From an uncultured Odoribacter sp. (GTDB lineage: Bacteria > Bacteroidota > Bacteroidia > Bacteroidales > Marinifilaceae): a stretch of 49,495 bases of DNA. The translations under genes were made by a program, and so were the position numbers. The stretch is from positions 1 to 49,495 of the forward strand of contig CAJURM010000020.1 of assembly GCA_910589025.1 (NCBI GenBank), in the 5' to 3' direction. Below the pieces are notes generated by a model. That model was not told the origin of the DNA. It saw nothing but the letters and a program-made list of their open reading frames with translations, and searched no databases. Shown here piece after piece: positions 25,128 to 33,424 of the stretch. How positions within the stretch are numbered: position 1 is the first letter of the stretch; each line of letters begins with the position of its first letter.

Positions 25128-26342
25128 CTAAATATCCGTTATCAACTCGTTTGCAGCATCAAGCACATTGTTTTCAAAACTATCGAGATAAATTTGAGTG
25201 GTTTTTTCTGAATCATGTCCCAATCCCTCACTGATTACAGAAGTCGGGATTCCCGAACGTTTGGCTATGGATGCCCAGGAATGGCGCGCAACATAGGTGG
25301 TAAGAGGTATTCTGAAATTCAAGATATCCCCCAACATTTTCAACCTGCGATTGGTCTTGCGGTAACCATTTTTATACTGATTGAATTCATTTCTACCGGG
25401 ATAGCGGATAATCGGAAAAAGAAAAGTTCCTTTGTTTGAGAGATCATTGTATTTCAATATGATATCCATAGCCTTATCCGTAAGTTTGATATTCAGTTTC
25501 TGAGAGGTTTTCTGGCGGGAATAATAAATCCGATCCCCCATAATATTAGCCACTTTCAGAAAGGCAATATCCTTAAAAGACATGCCCCGCATATAAAAAC
25601 TGAACAGAAACAGGTCCCGTGCCAGTGCAACCTGAGGCCTAGAGGACAAATCGAGGTTCTTGATAGCAGCAATTTCATCTTTGTATATGGCTCGTTTAAC
25701 AGTTTTCTCTTTCCGTATCGTAATTTTTTTAAAAGGATAATATTCTTCTCCCACTACCCCATCTTTGATGGCCCGATTGAAAATCGAGCGTATTGTTCTC
25801 AGATAAAAAGATATTGTATTGATTTTACAACCTCTTTCCTGTAAATGGGATTCAAAATTTTTCAAGAAACTGTAATCCACCTCCCCAAATGTAAGGTCTT
25901 CCCGGTTGGAATACTTTTTCAAACGCCCCATGGTCTCCCGATAGACATTCGAATTACCGTTTTTCCCGATTTTCTCCAACGAACGGACGATATCATTGAT
26001 ATAATCAAAAATGGGAACTACGGAGGATTTATTGTAATAGTTGCTGACAATGTCATCAATAGTATAAATGGTCCGGCTCATATCAAAATCCATAATGATT
26101 TTTTTCAGCTTCATCATTTCCGACTCAATATAAAAATTCACCTTTATATGTTTCTGCCGTTGTTCCAAGGTGCCGTGCTTTTCATTTAGCCTGGCTTTTT
26201 TAATGTCCCAATCATCTATTTTTACTTTCTGAAACAGATTAATCAAACGCCGCCCCCGGTTGTGCAGCACTTTAATCATTACCGGGCATTCTCCTTCCTG
26301 ATTAATTTTTTGCTTATCCAGCATAACTTTCAATGAAGCCAT
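25128..26342 (-). CDS. Tyrosine recombinase (Bacteroidota integrase/invertase family)
   Basis: This is a 404-residue site-specific recombinase. It has an Arm-DNA-binding domain (about 1-75), a SAM-like core-binding domain (about 105-205) and a catalytic domain. Catalytic residues are Arg252 (YMRGMSF), Lys278, Arg353 (TTYVARHSW, with Tyr350 in place of the first His of HxxR), His376 (GLGHDS) and the nucleophile Tyr385 (TTQIYLDSF). The Y-x-x-R box is shared with Bacteroides recombinases of the invertase type as well as with mobile-element integrases. I chose the start at 26342 because the -7 element 26382-26389 overlaps the alternative Met at 26384. No other mobile-element genes lie beside it; it sits alone between tRNA genes. 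Confidence 0.88.
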   Translation of the reverse strand: MASLKVMLDKQKINQEGECPVMIKVLHNRGRRLINLFQKVKIDDWDIKKARLNEKHGTLEQRQKHIKVNFYIESEMMKLKKIIMDFDMSRTIYTIDDIVSNYYNKSSVVPIFDYINDIVRSLEKIGKNGNSNVYRETMGRLKKYSNREDLTFGEVDYSFLKNFESHLQERGCKINTISFYLRTIRSIFNRAIKDGVVGEEYYPFKKITIRKEKTVKRAIYKDEIAAIKNLDLSSRPQVALARDLFLFSFYMRGMSFKDIAFLKVANIMGDRIYYSRQKTSQKLNIKLTDKAMDIILKYNDLSNKGTFLFPIIRYPGRNEFNQYKNGYRKTNRRLKMLGDILNFRIPLTTYVARHSWASIAKRSGIPTSVISEGLGHDSEKTTQIYLDSFENNVLDAANELITDI

Positions 26343-26381
26343 AAATGTGAATTTAAAATGTTTAACATTCAATATCAAACA

Positions 26382-26389
26382 CAAATATA
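26382..26389 (-). promoter_or_regulatory. Candidate -7 promoter element for the recombinase
   Basis: TATATTTG on the minus strand, 39 bases before the ATG at 26342. No -33 element at the right spacing. Confidence 0.4.
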
Positions 26390-26493
26390 GTCACACATCA
26401 AAAATTATATACACCTTAATTTTAACAGCCAAATCAACAGTATTGCGGCAAGCAGAGAGTTGGGAGTCAAGAAAAGTCATTATGCCCATCCAT

Positions 26494-26523
26494 AAAAAGA
26501 CTCCCTGAAAATTTCAGGGAGTC
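26494..26523 (-). terminator. Intrinsic terminator after tRNA-Gln
   Basis: gactccctgaaa (26499-26510) and tttcagggagtc (26512-26523) pair perfectly; on the minus strand the stem is followed by five T residues (26494-26498). It ends the tRNA-Gln transcript 8 bases after the tRNA. Confidence 0.85.
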
Positions 26524-26530
26524 CAGAAAG

Positions 26531-26601
26531 TTGTCCCACCAGGACTCGAACCTGGACTGACAGAACCAAAACCTGCTGTGCTGCCATTACACAATGGGAC
26601 A
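26531..26601 (-). tRNA. tRNA-Gln (anticodon TTG)
   Basis: A 71-nt tRNA. Acceptor TGTCCCA pairs with TGGGACA, discriminator A; the anticodon loop TTTTGGT holds TTG. T-arm is CCAGGTTCGAGTCCTGG. CCA is not encoded. It has its own promoter and terminator. Confidence 0.94.
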
Positions 26602-26623
26602 ATCTTTTTTGCTTTGAGCGTTG

Positions 26624-26654
26624 CAAAAGTAAAACTTTTTCTTTTTCAAACAAA
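26624..26654 (-). promoter_or_regulatory. Promoter of tRNA-Gln
   Basis: On the minus strand TTTG (26651-26654), 19 bases, then TACTTTTG (26624-26631): a full consensus Bacteroides promoter about 22 bases before the mature tRNA. Confidence 0.8.
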
Positions 26655-26772
26655 AAAAAGCACCAAAATTCAATCAAAATAATTATTTTCGTGCTTTGTA
26701 AATTGAGGTAATATCCTCTGTAAGAAAAACAATAGAATATTTTACAATACACACTGGTATTCAGAATATTAA

Positions 26773-29700
26773 ATGACATTCAATAACAAAAAGCAAATGT
26801 ATCAGATTCAGAATCATCCGAAGCTGAAATTTCAGCTCATCAACAATGTCACCGGCTGGGGTACATTTATCATCGCCAGTCTCACTTACATTCTTACGGC
26901 AGAACCAACGGCAAGTTTATGGGATTGCGGGGAGTTTATCACCACCTCCGTCGGGCTGCAAGTAGGACACCCTCCCGGAGCGCCTTTGTTTATGATTATT
27001 TCTAGGCTTTTCGCCATTTTTGCACCTTCTTTGGATAAACAGGCGTTAATGATTAACTACATGTCTGCATTGTGTTCGGGATTCACAATTTTATTCCTTT
27101 TCTGGAGCATCAGCCACCTGGCCCGCAAATTAGTGCTGAAAGGGAATCGGGAATGTACGCTTGGGCAGTTGTTTGCCATTATGGGTGCTTCTCTCATCGG
27201 AGCCCTGACGTATACATTCAGCGATACTTTCTGGTTTTCAGCTGTAGAAGGCGAGGTATATGCTATGTCTTCTCTGTTTACCGCCGTTGTCTTCTGGGCA
27301 ATATTAAAATGGGAAAATGTAGCCTTTGAGCCTTATGCCAACCGCTGGCTGATCCTAATTGCCTACCTCATCGGACTTTCGATTGGTGTACACTTGCTGA
27401 ATTTATTGGCCATCCCGGCTATTGTGTTCGTTTATTATTTCAAAAAATACGTACCAACCACCAAAGGTATCATCAAAACAGGTATTTTATCCTTACTTAT
27501 TTTAGGAATTGTCAATTTCATGTTAATCCCCGGTGTCATTAAGCTGGCCGGGACTTTCGAATTGATTTTCGTAAACGGGATGGGCTTGCCGTTCAATACA
27601 GGAGTGATTATTTATGCCTTGCTGCTGATCGGAGGTTTGACATACGGCGTCCGCTATACGCTAAAAAAGAACAAAACAATACTTAACACCATCCTGACCA
27701 GTTTTATTGTCATGATGATCGGGTATTCCTGCTATTCTATGGTCGTTATCCGGTCCATCAGCAATCCGCCGATTGACGAAAACAGCCCGGACAATGTGTT
27801 TGCCCTGCTGTCTTATATTAACCGCGACCAATATGGAGATTCTCCGTTGTTTTACGGTCAATATTACAATGCACCGCTAACCGATATCAGTGAAGGTTCT
27901 CCGATTTACTACCAAAATAAGGTCACTGGTAAATATGATAAAATCGGGAATAAGCCCAATTATACTTATGACAGCCGTTTCTGTACGTTTTTCCCGCGTA
28001 TGTACAGCAACCAGAGGCCTTATTTTCCGCAGGAATATGAAGCCTGGGGAGGCAAACCCAACGGTCCCACGTACATGGTCAACGGCAAAGCGATACAGAA
28101 ACCGAGTTTCGGAAATAATCTGAAATATTTCTTCAACTATCAGATTGGTCACATGTATTGGCGCTACTTTATGTGGAACTTTTCCGGTCGCCAGAATGAC
28201 ATCCAGGGATACGGAGACATCCGTCACGGGAACTGGATTACGGGTATCAAATTCCTGGATGAATTGCGTTTAGGCAACCAGGATGAAATTCCGGATGAAC
28301 TGAAATCAGAAAAGGCGTTAAACAAGTACTATATGCTCCCGTTCCTGCTGGGAATTTTAGGCATGTTTTACCAATATAAAAAAGGTAGGGAAGGAAAACA
28401 GGATTTCTGGGTCATTATGTTACTGTTCTTTATGACAGGTCTGGCCATTATTATCTTCATGAATCAAACTCCGAGAGAACCCCGTGAACGGGATTATGCA
28501 TACGCCGGCTCATTCTATGCGTACGCAATATGGATTGGTTTGGGGGTACTTTCCATTTGGGAATTCCTGAGCAAAAAAATCAACTCCAAAGTCGCAGCAT
28601 TAGTCACAACGGGTGTTTGCCTCGTTATCGTACCGGTCAATATGGCTGCTCAGAACTGGGACGACCATAGCCGTGCAGAACGGTATGCAACACTTGCCCA
28701 TGCAAAAAATTACCTGAATTCCTGTGCACCGAATGCCATATTGTTTACATACGGAGACAATGACACCTTCCCGCTCTGGTATGCCCAGGAGGTCGAAGGC
28801 ATTAGACGAGACATCCGTATTGTCAACCTAAGCCTTCTGGCCGGAGGATGGTATATCGACCAAATCAACCGGAAAGCATATGAAAGTGACAGAGTTCCCA
28901 TTTCTTTCACCCATGAACAATATCATGAAGGGGTGCGCGACTGGGTGGCTGTACAAGAGCGTTTCAAATCCGCTAATCTGAAAGACGTGATGGAATTTGT
29001 CGCCAGCGATCATCCCAACACCAAAGCCAGATCGGCATATAATAATGAAGTACTGGATTACATTCCGACTAAAAACGTATATGTTCCCGTAGAGGCGAAA
29101 AAAGTAATCGCCAACGGTACTGTTAGTGCAAAAGATTCCGCCTTGATTGTAGACAAGGTGGAAATTCCCATCAAGAAAAATAATCTGAATAAATCGGAGT
29201 TAATGGTATTGGATATCATCGCGACCAACAATTGGGAACGTCCCATTTATTTCGGTATCGGTATGGGAAGCGACAACTACATGGGATTGGAGAAATACTT
29301 CCAGTTGGAAGGAGCCGCTTACCGTCTTGTCCCCATCGAAACCAATAACAAGGAATACTACAGTTTCGGACGCATTGATACAGACATCCTCTATGATAAT
29401 GTGATGAATAAATTCGAATGGGGAAATATCAAAAACCCGAAGGTCAACATCGACCATTTTCACGACAACACCATTGCCGTGATGCGCTATCGGAATACTT
29501 TCCTGCGCTTGGCAGAAGCATTAATCGCAGAAGGGAAAAACGACAAGGCCGTTGCAGTATTGGACAAAAGTCTGGAAGAGTTGCCGACCTCTCAAGTGCC
29601 TATTGACAATAACATTCTGAATTATATTCCGTTATATTACGCATTAGGAGAAACAGAAAAGGCTGATAATCTGGCACGTGAGCTGGCTGTAAAAAATTAT

Positions 29701-29940
29701 CAGATGCTGAGATATATCCATTCCCTGTCTCCCTCGGATGCCCAAAGCGGAGAACTCCAGCAGGAACAACGCATGAACCTCGAAGTGATACGCTATCTGA
29801 TTGCCTATACCCGAAATGCCGGAAGACATGAATTGGCCAAGTCTATACAAAACCAGGTGGAAAACCTGTACAATCCGACCAGCATTCATCCCTATCAACC
29901 GGAACTGGAAAAGTCAGTGGACAGTAGCAAACAAAGTTAA
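26773..29940 (+). CDS. DUF2723 multi-pass membrane protein with C-terminal TPR-like region
   Basis: This is a 1055-residue protein. The first 330 or so residues and a second block near 510-630 are hydrophobic, giving roughly a dozen membrane segments. The motifs LTAEPTASLWDCGEFI and GLQVGHPPGAPLFMII define DUF2723, a family related to protein O-mannosyltransferase/GT-C enzymes. EPTASLWDCGEF supplies acidic residues where GT-C enzymes have theirs. The last about 400 residues are soluble and end in helical repeats (RLAEALIAEGKNDKAVAVLDKSL). A role in lipid-linked sugar transfer to proteins or surface glycans is inferred. prfB follows after 12 bases. A second Met at 26797 is an alternative start. 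Confidence 0.85.
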   Translation: MTFNNKKQMYQIQNHPKLKFQLINNVTGWGTFIIASLTYILTAEPTASLWDCGEFITTSVGLQVGHPPGAPLFMIISRLFAIFAPSLDKQALMINYMSALCSGFTILFLFWSISHLARKLVLKGNRECTLGQLFAIMGASLIGALTYTFSDTFWFSAVEGEVYAMSSLFTAVVFWAILKWENVAFEPYANRWLILIAYLIGLSIGVHLLNLLAIPAIVFVYYFKKYVPTTKGIIKTGILSLLILGIVNFMLIPGVIKLAGTFELIFVNGMGLPFNTGVIIYALLLIGGLTYGVRYTLKKNKTILNTILTSFIVMMIGYSCYSMVVIRSISNPPIDENSPDNVFALLSYINRDQYGDSPLFYGQYYNAPLTDISEGSPIYYQNKVTGKYDKIGNKPNYTYDSRFCTFFPRMYSNQRPYFPQEYEAWGGKPNGPTYMVNGKAIQKPSFGNNLKYFFNYQIGHMYWRYFMWNFSGRQNDIQGYGDIRHGNWITGIKFLDELRLGNQDEIPDELKSEKALNKYYMLPFLLGILGMFYQYKKGREGKQDFWVIMLLFFMTGLAIIIFMNQTPREPRERDYAYAGSFYAYAIWIGLGVLSIWEFLSKKINSKVAALVTTGVCLVIVPVNMAAQNWDDHSRAERYATLAHAKNYLNSCAPNAILFTYGDNDTFPLWYAQEVEGIRRDIRIVNLSLLAGGWYIDQINRKAYESDRVPISFTHEQYHEGVRDWVAVQERFKSANLKDVMEFVASDHPNTKARSAYNNEVLDYIPTKNVYVPVEAKKVIANGTVSAKDSALIVDKVEIPIKKNNLNKSELMVLDIIATNNWERPIYFGIGMGSDNYMGLEKYFQLEGAAYRLVPIETNNKEYYSFGRIDTDILYDNVMNKFEWGNIKNPKVNIDHFHDNTIAVMRYRNTFLRLAEALIAEGKNDKAVAVLDKSLEELPTSQVPIDNNILNYIPLYYALGETEKADNLARELAVKNYQMLRYIHSLSPSDAQSGELQQEQRMNLEVIRYLIAYTRNAGRHELAKSIQNQVENLYNPTSIHPYQPELEKSVDSSKQS

Positions 29941-29952
29941 AAAACAGAAAAC

Positions 29953-31066
29953 ATGATCACAATTGACCATTTAAAAGAGCTTGAAACGCGTGGTGACGCG
30001 TTGAGGAGGTATCTTTGACATCGAACATAAGAAAATACAATTAGAAGAAGAAGAACTGCGCACGCAAGCTCCGGGATTTTGGAACAACCAGAAAGAAGCG
30101 GAAATTGTCATGAAAAAAGTGCGGGAATTGAAAAGCTGGATTTCCGGTTACGAGCAAATCAAGCAATCCATAGAAGATTTAGCCGTTCTTTTTGATTTTG
30201 CCAAAGAAGGGGAGGCTACGGAAGAAGAAGTGGATGCCCACTATGCCGATACACTGGAGTTAGTGGAAAAACTGGAGTTAAAAAATATGCTCCGCGGGGA
30301 AGCCGACCAGATGAGTTGTGTCCTGAAAATCAATTCAGGCGCAGGTGGTACGGAAAGCCAGGACTGGGCCTCCATGCTGATGCGTATGTATATACGTTGG
30401 GCAGAAGCCAACAATTATAAAGCGGCTATCAGTAACTTGCAGGATGGAGACGAAGCCGGAATAAAAACCGTTACCATGCAAATCGAAGGAGATTATGCCT
30501 ATGGTTATCTGAAAGGGGAAAACGGGGTACACCGGCTGGTGCGGGTCTCCCCCTACAATGCCCAAGGAAAGCGCATGACCTCTTTTGCATCGGTATTCGT
30601 TACGCCGCTGGTTGATGATACGATTGAAATTTCAATTAATCAGGCATCCATCAGTTGGGACACGTTCCGTTCTGGAGGAGCCGGTGGACAAAATGTCAAC
30701 AAAGTAGAATCCGGCGTACGGCTGCGGTATCAATACAAAGACCCGTATACCGGCGAGGAGGAAGAGATATTAATTGAAAATACAGAAACCCGGGATCAGC
30801 CCAAGAATAAGGAAAACGCCCTGCGCCAGCTACGTTCTATCTTATATGACAAAGAATTGCAGCACCGGATGGCAGAACAACAAAAGGTGGAAAGCAATAA
30901 GAAGAAAATCGAATGGGGCTCCCAAATCCGGAGTTATGTATTCGACGATCGCAGAGTCAAAGATCACCGCACCAACTACCAGTCTTCCAATGTACAGTCG
31001 GTAATGGACGGAGAAATCAACGATTTTATCAAAGCTTACTTAATGGAATTTGGCGGTGAAGAATAA
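29953..31066 (+). CDS. prfB: Peptide chain release factor 2, with programmed +1 frameshift
   Basis: RF2 reads UGA and UAA stops. Translation starts at ATG 29953 and meets an in-frame TGA at 30016-30018 after 21 codons; a +1 shift at CTT-TGA-C continues into the long frame, giving 370 residues, close to the 365 of E. coli. The slip site (ctttgac, 30013-30019) is preceded by an internal Shine-Dalgarno aggagg at 30004-30009, as in the classic autoregulated prfB. GGQ is at 244-246 (SGGAGGQNVNK). The stop-recognition tripeptide is SPY (199-201) rather than SPF. Low RF2 lets ribosomes shift and make more RF2. The 3' end overlaps the kinase gene that follows. Confidence 0.95.
30004..30019 (+). promoter_or_regulatory. 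prfB recoding signal
   Basis: aggagg at 30004-30009, three bases, then CTT TGA C at 30013-30019. This is the conserved +1 frameshift element: an internal Shine-Dalgarno sequence, the slippery CUU-U, and the in-frame UGA read by RF2 itself. Confidence 0.92.
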
Positions 31067-32009
31067 CCTGGATTTTACACAGTGCAAAATATTGATTATC
31101 GGTGACATTATGCTCGACAAGTACTATTTCGGGAAAGTCGAGCGTATTTCACCGGAAGCACCTGTTCCCGTTGTTAATATTAAGAAAGAAGAAACCCGAC
31201 TGGGAGGAGCTTCCAATGTGGCCCACAATATAATCAGTTTAGGTGGCCAAGTTTTACTTTACGGAGCCATCGGACACGATTTTTTCGGCAAAGAGATTGA
31301 ACGCATGGCCCGCCAAAAGAATATCGGAACCGCTTTTGTAAAAAGTAGCTTTCCGACTATTACCAAGGCCCGTATCATTGGCGGGAAACAGCAGATTGTA
31401 AGATTGGATTTTGAAGAAAAAATGTCTCTGTTGCCGGTGGATGAAGAGGAAATTAAACAAAAAATCTCTGAAAGCCTCAACCAATTTGATATTTTAATCA
31501 TTTCCGATTACGGCAAAGGCCTCATATCAGATTCACTTTGTCAATTTCTGATTTCAGAAGCACATGCAAATCACCGACCTGTCATTATTGATCCTAAGGG
31601 AAAAAACTGGAACAAATATACCGGAGCGGACCTCATCACCCCCAATGTCAAAGAATTGAGCGATATTGTGGGATATGCCGTCGATAATGAAGATGAGGCA
31701 ATCGAAGCAGCCGCCCTGGAAATAATCGGACTTTATCACCTTACGTCTTTACTTGTGACAAGAAGTGAGCGAGGCATGAGCCTTGTCTCCCCACATGAAA
31801 GTATACATATTCCGACCCATGCGGAAGAGGTATTTGATGTCAGCGGAGCAGGCGATACGGTCATTGCCACATTAAGCATCTGTCTGGCTGACGGGATGGA
31901 AATCCAAAAAGCGATGCAGATAGCCAATGTTGCCGCCGGCATCGTTGTCAAAAAAATAGGAACAGCAACTTTAAGCTGTGAAGAACTAAAAGAAAGTCTG
32001 AAAAAATAA
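31056..32009 (+). CDS. rfaE1: PfkB-family heptose-7-phosphate kinase (RfaE1/HldE kinase domain)
   Basis: This 317-residue ribokinase-fold enzyme probably phosphorylates D-glycero-D-manno-heptose-7-phosphate at C1 for LPS core or S-layer sugar synthesis. Motifs are ILIIGDIMLDKYYFGKVERI, SPEAPVPV, the substrate motif GGASNVAHNI and the anion-hole motif DVSGAGDT near residue 258. The cytidylyltransferase half of HldE is absent, so it is the stand-alone kinase (RfaE1/HldA). No ATG is available near the start: GTG at 31056 (11-base overlap with prfB) or TTG at 31050 are the candidates. Other PfkB kinases share the fold, so the substrate is inferred from the SPEAPVPV signature. Confidence 0.85.
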   Translation: MKNNLDFTQCKILIIGDIMLDKYYFGKVERISPEAPVPVVNIKKEETRLGGASNVAHNIISLGGQVLLYGAIGHDFFGKEIERMARQKNIGTAFVKSSFPTITKARIIGGKQQIVRLDFEEKMSLLPVDEEEIKQKISESLNQFDILIISDYGKGLISDSLCQFLISEAHANHRPVIIDPKGKNWNKYTGADLITPNVKELSDIVGYAVDNEDEAIEAAALEIIGLYHLTSLLVTRSERGMSLVSPHESIHIPTHAEEVFDVSGAGDTVIATLSICLADGMEIQKAMQIANVAAGIVVKKIGTATLSCEELKESLKK

Positions 32010-32054
32010 ATTTCCGAACGCTTCTTCGTACCTTGAGGTGTCCGGAAATTTATC
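32007..32054. terminator. Hairpin between rfaE1 and the convergent lipoprotein gene
   Basis: ataaatttccg (32007-32017) and cggaaatttat (32044-32054) form an 11-bp stem around a 26-base loop. It starts on the rfaE1 stop codon. T runs are short, so termination is plausible in either direction but not certain. Confidence 0.4.
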
Positions 32055-32062
32055 CTTTATGC

Positions 32063-32752
32063 TCACTCATTCAGCAACATGCCTTTTAACTCAGCACGAG
32101 GCAAATTCACTTGTGCATACCCACAGGCATAGGGTCCCAAAACATATTGAGGATAAGTCAGGCAAACGGCTTTCGTACTTATATTCAATGCCGCAAAGCC
32201 ATTCTCTAACGTCGGGATTTCCGTAAAGCAGCCCTCCGCATTTACAAAATTTTTCTTCAACAACTCGTTAATCTCCCTGTATTTTCTAAAATCCAAAATT
32301 TGGGCAGGTGATTGCAACTGCTGCCGTCTTACATCATAGTTGAAAGCATAAAAATCGGTCATGCCATGTGCTCCGCCCCGAAATACATAGGTCATTAACC
32401 TCAAGCTGATATAATCCGGCCTGACCATAAATACAGAATCCTCTGCATAAAACTCAAAGTTCCATACCGGGCGTTCTATCCCATTTTGTAGCAGACGGGA
32501 ATAAAATGTATCCGCCTGTAAAGAGAGGCTTTTTTGAATACTATCAATCAAATAGTGTACTTTTGCATTCAATAGATCACAGCTTTTCTGAATCTCCGAA
32601 TCCGCAGAGGTAAAAACACTCTGAACAATATTTACTCTCAAATGATCCGTACTATCCACACTTTTCTGAGTCTGTATCTCAATTTTACCTTCCCTTTTAC
32701 AGGCCGTTAACAAGAGGAGCCCTCCCATCAATAATAAAATACACTTTTTCAT
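32063..32752 (-). CDS. DUF3298 (RsiV-like C-terminal domain) lipoprotein
   Basis: This is a 229-residue lipoprotein. From the ATG at 32752 the signal is MKKCILLLMGGLLLLTAC with lipobox LTAC; the Met at 32773 would only lengthen the n-region. The body contains RLMTYVFRGGAHGMTDFYAFNYD and later YPQYVLGPYACGYAQVNL, matching the DUF3298 domain that also forms the lysozyme-binding part of RsiV and occurs beside polysaccharide deacetylases. That suggests glycan or wall binding, but no activity is shown. It is convergent with rfaE1 and follows pdxT by 63 bases on the same strand. Confidence 0.8.
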   Translation of the reverse strand: MKKCILLLMGGLLLLTACKREGKIEIQTQKSVDSTDHLRVNIVQSVFTSADSEIQKSCDLLNAKVHYLIDSIQKSLSLQADTFYSRLLQNGIERPVWNFEFYAEDSVFMVRPDYISLRLMTYVFRGGAHGMTDFYAFNYDVRRQQLQSPAQILDFRKYREINELLKKNFVNAEGCFTEIPTLENGFAALNISTKAVCLTYPQYVLGPYACGYAQVNLPRAELKGMLLNE

Positions 32753-32815
32753 CTGTCCATTTTTAAATTTCACTTACAGATATACGCAATTCACTTTCCT
32801 CTGTTTCCCCGGAAC

Positions 32816-33388
32816 TTATGATTTTACACACATGCCGGTAAAATAACGGTGAAAAGCCAAGTCATCCGTCAATTCGGGATGAAAGGAAGTCACCAACATA
32901 TTGCCCTCACGCGCCGCTACAATATGCCCGTCGATACGACACAATATCTCCACGTTCTCCCCCACCCGCGTCACATACGGCGCCCGGATAAAAACCAGCG
33001 GGACCGTCTGCTTAGTAACAGCGGGAATCTCTGCCATGATATCAAAACTGTCAATCTGCGTACCGTAGGCATTCCTCCGAACACAAATATCCATTACAGC
33101 CAAATGCTTCTGCGGATCATTTTCCAGTTCTTTAGCCAGAAGTATCATACCGGCACAAGTTCCCCACACCGGCAACCCGCTCTCAATCTTCCGACGCAAA
33201 GGTTCCATCATTCCTGTACGCACTAAAAGTTTACCCATAGTTGTACTTTCCCCTCCCGGCAATATGATACCGTCCAGATCCTCCAATTGTTCTGGATACC
33301 TCACATTCACGACCTCATACCCCAATTTTTCAATATGCCGTTGGTGCTCTATAACAGCCCCTTGAAAACCTAAAATTCCTATATTCAT
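32816..33388 (-). CDS. pdxT: PLP synthase glutaminase subunit
   Basis: This 190-residue class I glutaminase feeds ammonia to PdxS for de novo pyridoxal-5'-phosphate synthesis. The Cys-His-Glu triad is Cys78 (VWGTCAGM), His170 and Glu172 (TSFHPELTDD). The motif LPGGESTTMGKL (43-54) is diagnostic. It lies 36 bases after pdxS on the same strand, with a terminator-type hairpin in the gap. Confidence 0.96.
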   Translation of the reverse strand: MNIGILGFQGAVIEHQRHIEKLGYEVVNVRYPEQLEDLDGIILPGGESTTMGKLLVRTGMMEPLRRKIESGLPVWGTCAGMILLAKELENDPQKHLAVMDICVRRNAYGTQIDSFDIMAEIPAVTKQTVPLVFIRAPYVTRVGENVEILCRIDGHIVAAREGNMLVTSFHPELTDDLAFHRYFTGMCVKS

Positions 33389-33399
33389 ATCTATATAAA

Positions 33400-33421
33400 A
33401 AAGAGTGCCGGAGCACTCTTT
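33400..33421 (-). terminator. Hairpin with U-run between pdxS and pdxT
   Basis: aaagagtgc/gcactcttt form a 9-bp stem with a 4-base loop; on the minus strand it ends in six T residues. It fills most of the pdxS-pdxT gap and looks like an intrinsic terminator or attenuator that would reduce pdxT relative to pdxS. Confidence 0.75.
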
Positions 33422-33424
33422 AAT

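Noticed and set aside
24762..26601. A complete integrative element with tRNA attachment sites
   Set aside because: Only the recombinase is present; the 15-base identity between the tRNA T-arms is expected from tRNA conservation and does not prove att sites.
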